Source of the DNA: Isoperla grammatica
Lineage: Eukaryota > Arthropoda > Insecta > Plecoptera > Perlodidae
Direction of reading: 5' to 3'
Length of the DNA stretch: 64,000 nt
Assembly (NCBI GenBank): GCA_945910005.1
Contig: OX246743.1
Span: 13,498,587 to 13,562,586, forward strand
Both the position numbers and the translations under genes were made by a program. Under the pieces are notes generated by a model. That model saw nothing but the letters and a program-made list of their open reading frames with translations, made no database searches and had not been told where the DNA came from. Of the stretch, positions 61,964 to 64,000 are shown one piece after another. Within the stretch, counting starts at the first letter, position 1, and each line of letters opens with the position of its first letter.

Positions 61964-64000
61964 CAATCTCCCCAGTGTTGCTCTCGCCACACTGTCATAC
62001 TTGCGGCCCTCTTTGCAATCCAAGCACCTAACAATCTCCCTAATGTGGCTCTCATCACACCGTCATACTTGCGGCCCTCTTTGCAAACCAAGCGCCTAAC
62101 AATCTCCCCAATGTGGCTCTCGGCACTCCACCATACTTGCGGCCCTCTTTGCAATCCAAGTGCCAAACATCCCCCTAATGTGGATCTCGCCACTCCGTCA
62201 TACTTGCGGCCCTCTTTTGCAATCAAAGCGCCTAACAATCTCCCTAGTGTTGCTCTCGCCACTCCGTCATACTTGCGGCCCTCTTTGCAATCCAAGCGCC
62301 TAACAATCTCCCCAAGGTGGCTCTCGCCACTCCGGCATACTTGCGGCCCTCTTTGTAATCCAAGCGCCTAACAATCTCCCCGATGAGGCTCTCGCCACTC
62401 CGTCATACTCGCGGCCCTCTTTGCAATCCAAGCGCCTAACAATCTCCCCAGTGTGGCTCTCGCCACTCCGTCATACTTGCGGCCCTCTTTGCAATCAAAA
62501 CGCCTAACATCTCCCCAATGTGGCTCTCGGCACTCCGTCATACTTTGCGGCCCTCTTTGTATTCCAAGCGCCTAACAATCTCACCGATGTGTCTCTCGCC
62601 ACTTCGCCATACTTGCGGCTCTCTTTGCAATCCAAGCGCCTAACAATCTCCCCAATGTGGTTCTCGTCACACCGTCATACTTGCGGCCCTCTTTGCAATC
62701 AAAGCGCCTAACAATCTTCCCAATGTGGCTCTCGTCACACCGTCATACTTGCGGCCCTCTTTGCAATCCAAGCGCCTAACAATCTTCCCAATGTGGCTCT
62801 CGTCACACCGTCATACTTGCGGCCCTCTTTGCAATCCAACCGCCTGACAATCTCCCCGGTGTGGCTCTCGTCACTCCGCCATACTTGCGGCCCTCTTTGC
62901 AATCAGAGCGCCTCTCAATCTCCTTGGTGTTGCTCTCGCCACTTCGTCATACTTGCGGCCCTCTTTGCATTCCAAGCGCCTAACAATCTCCCCGATGTGG
63001 CTCTCGCCACTCCGCCATACTTGCGGCCCTCTTTGCAATCCAAGCGCCTAACAATCTCCCCAATGTGGCTCTCGCCACTCCGTCATACTTGCGGCCCTCT
63101 TTGCAATCAGAGCGCCTAACAATCTCCCCGATGTGGCTCTCGCCACTCCGTCATACTTGCGGCCCTCTTTGCAATCCAAGCGCCTAACAATCTCCCCAGT
63201 GTGGCTCTCGCCACTCCGTCATACTTGCGGCCCTCTTTTCAATCCAAGCGCCTAACAATCTCCCCAGTGTGGCTCTCTTACTCCGTCATACTTGCGGCCC
63301 TCTTTGCAATCCAAGCGCCTAACAATCTCCCCAGTGTGGCTCTCGCCACTCCGTCATACTTGCGGCCCTCTTTTCAATTTTTAGCGCCTAACAATCTCCC
63401 CAGTGTGGCTCTCGCCACTCCGTCATACTTGCGGCCCTCTTTGCAATCAAAACGCCTAACATCTCCCCAATGTGGCTCTCGGCACTCCGTCATACTTTTC
63501 GGCCCTCTTTGTAATCCAAGCGCCTAACAATCTCACCGATGTGGTTCTCGCCACTTCGCCATACTTGCGGCCCTCTTTGCAATCCAAGCGCCTAACAATC
63601 TCCCCAATGTGGTTCTCGTCACACCGTCATACTTGCGGCCCTCTTTGCAATCCAAGCGCCATACAATCTCCCCGATGTGGCTCTCGCCACTCCGCCATAC
63701 TTGCGGCCCTCTTTGCAATCCAAGCGCCTGACAATCTCCCCAATGTGGCTCTCGTCACTGCACCATACTTGCGGCCCTCTTTGCAATCCAAGCGCCTAAC
63801 AATCTCCCCAGTGTTGCTCTTGCCACTCCGTCATACTTGCGGCCCTCTTTGCAATCCAAGCGGCTTACAATCTCCCCAATGTGGCTCTCGCCACTCCGTC
63901 ATACTTGCGGCCCTCTTTGCAATCCAAGCGCCTAACAATCTCCCCAGTGTTGCTCTTGCCACTCCGTCATACTTGCGGCCCTCTTTGCAATCCAAGCGGC

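Larger units (their letters stand above)
39738..64000. repeat. 68-bp satellite array, right part
   Basis: This is the same satellite continuing in the same orientation and register immediately after the retrotransposon. Removing the element and one target duplication restores an intact monomer. The array runs off the window end mid-monomer. It contains local irregularities: a monomer fusion near 56640, a short inverted segment near 59817-59907, a 26-bp truncated monomer at 61938-61963, and several one- to four-base indels around 63280-63500. The far right (61-64 kb) shows less long-range repetition by eye than the rest. No gene is seen in this stretch. Confidence 0.97.

Noticed and set aside
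1..64000. CENP-B box or tRNA-type A/B box in the monomer
   Set aside because: I found no match to the TTCG...CGGG core of the CENP-B box, nor a convincing pol III A/B box pair on either strand of the common monomer.

Overview
The window is almost entirely one tandem satellite array, interrupted once by a young Ty1/copia-class LTR retrotransposon. No host gene, tRNA, rRNA or CRISPR array is visible. The satellite monomer is 68 bp (common variants 66-67 bp), all copies run in one orientation except one short inverted piece, and the array runs off both ends of the window (about 527 monomers left of the element and about 357 right of it). Because 68 is not a multiple of three, the array throws up hundreds of open frames on both strands. 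These are repeats of three monomers (204 bp = 68 codons) and are not genes.

The organism is a eukaryote, most likely an invertebrate animal and perhaps an arthropod. The retrotransposon's primer-binding site matches the anticodon-loop half of metazoan initiator methionine tRNA, as in Drosophila copia, rather than the 3' end of a tRNA as in plant copia elements. The satellite also shows no CpG depletion in its commonest form. The species cannot be named from this sequence.

Layout: 1-35863 is satellite. 35864-39737 is the element, with two 211-bp LTRs identical by eye, a copia-type half-tRNA PBS, gag, a 5'-truncated pol, a polypurine tract and a 5-bp CAATC target duplication. 39738-64000 is satellite. 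Long-range order is superimposed on the 68-bp period: nested tandem duplications of about 1.83 kb (0.9-4.6 kb), 4.43 kb (12.3-21.1 kb), 2.92 kb (24.1-32.3 kb) and 10.1 kb (28.2-52.3 kb, the first copy carrying the element), plus partial long-range copies.

Three observations stand out. (1) The element has identical LTRs and long open frames but lacks protease and the N-terminal half of integrase, so it looks like a recently inserted deletion derivative, possibly mobilised in trans. (2) The insertion point is present as a precise empty site in two paralogous blocks (49854 and 58412), so the insertion is younger than the 10.1-kb duplication. (3) At about 59817-59984 a short inverted satellite segment forms a long imperfect palindrome at the edge of a duplicated block.
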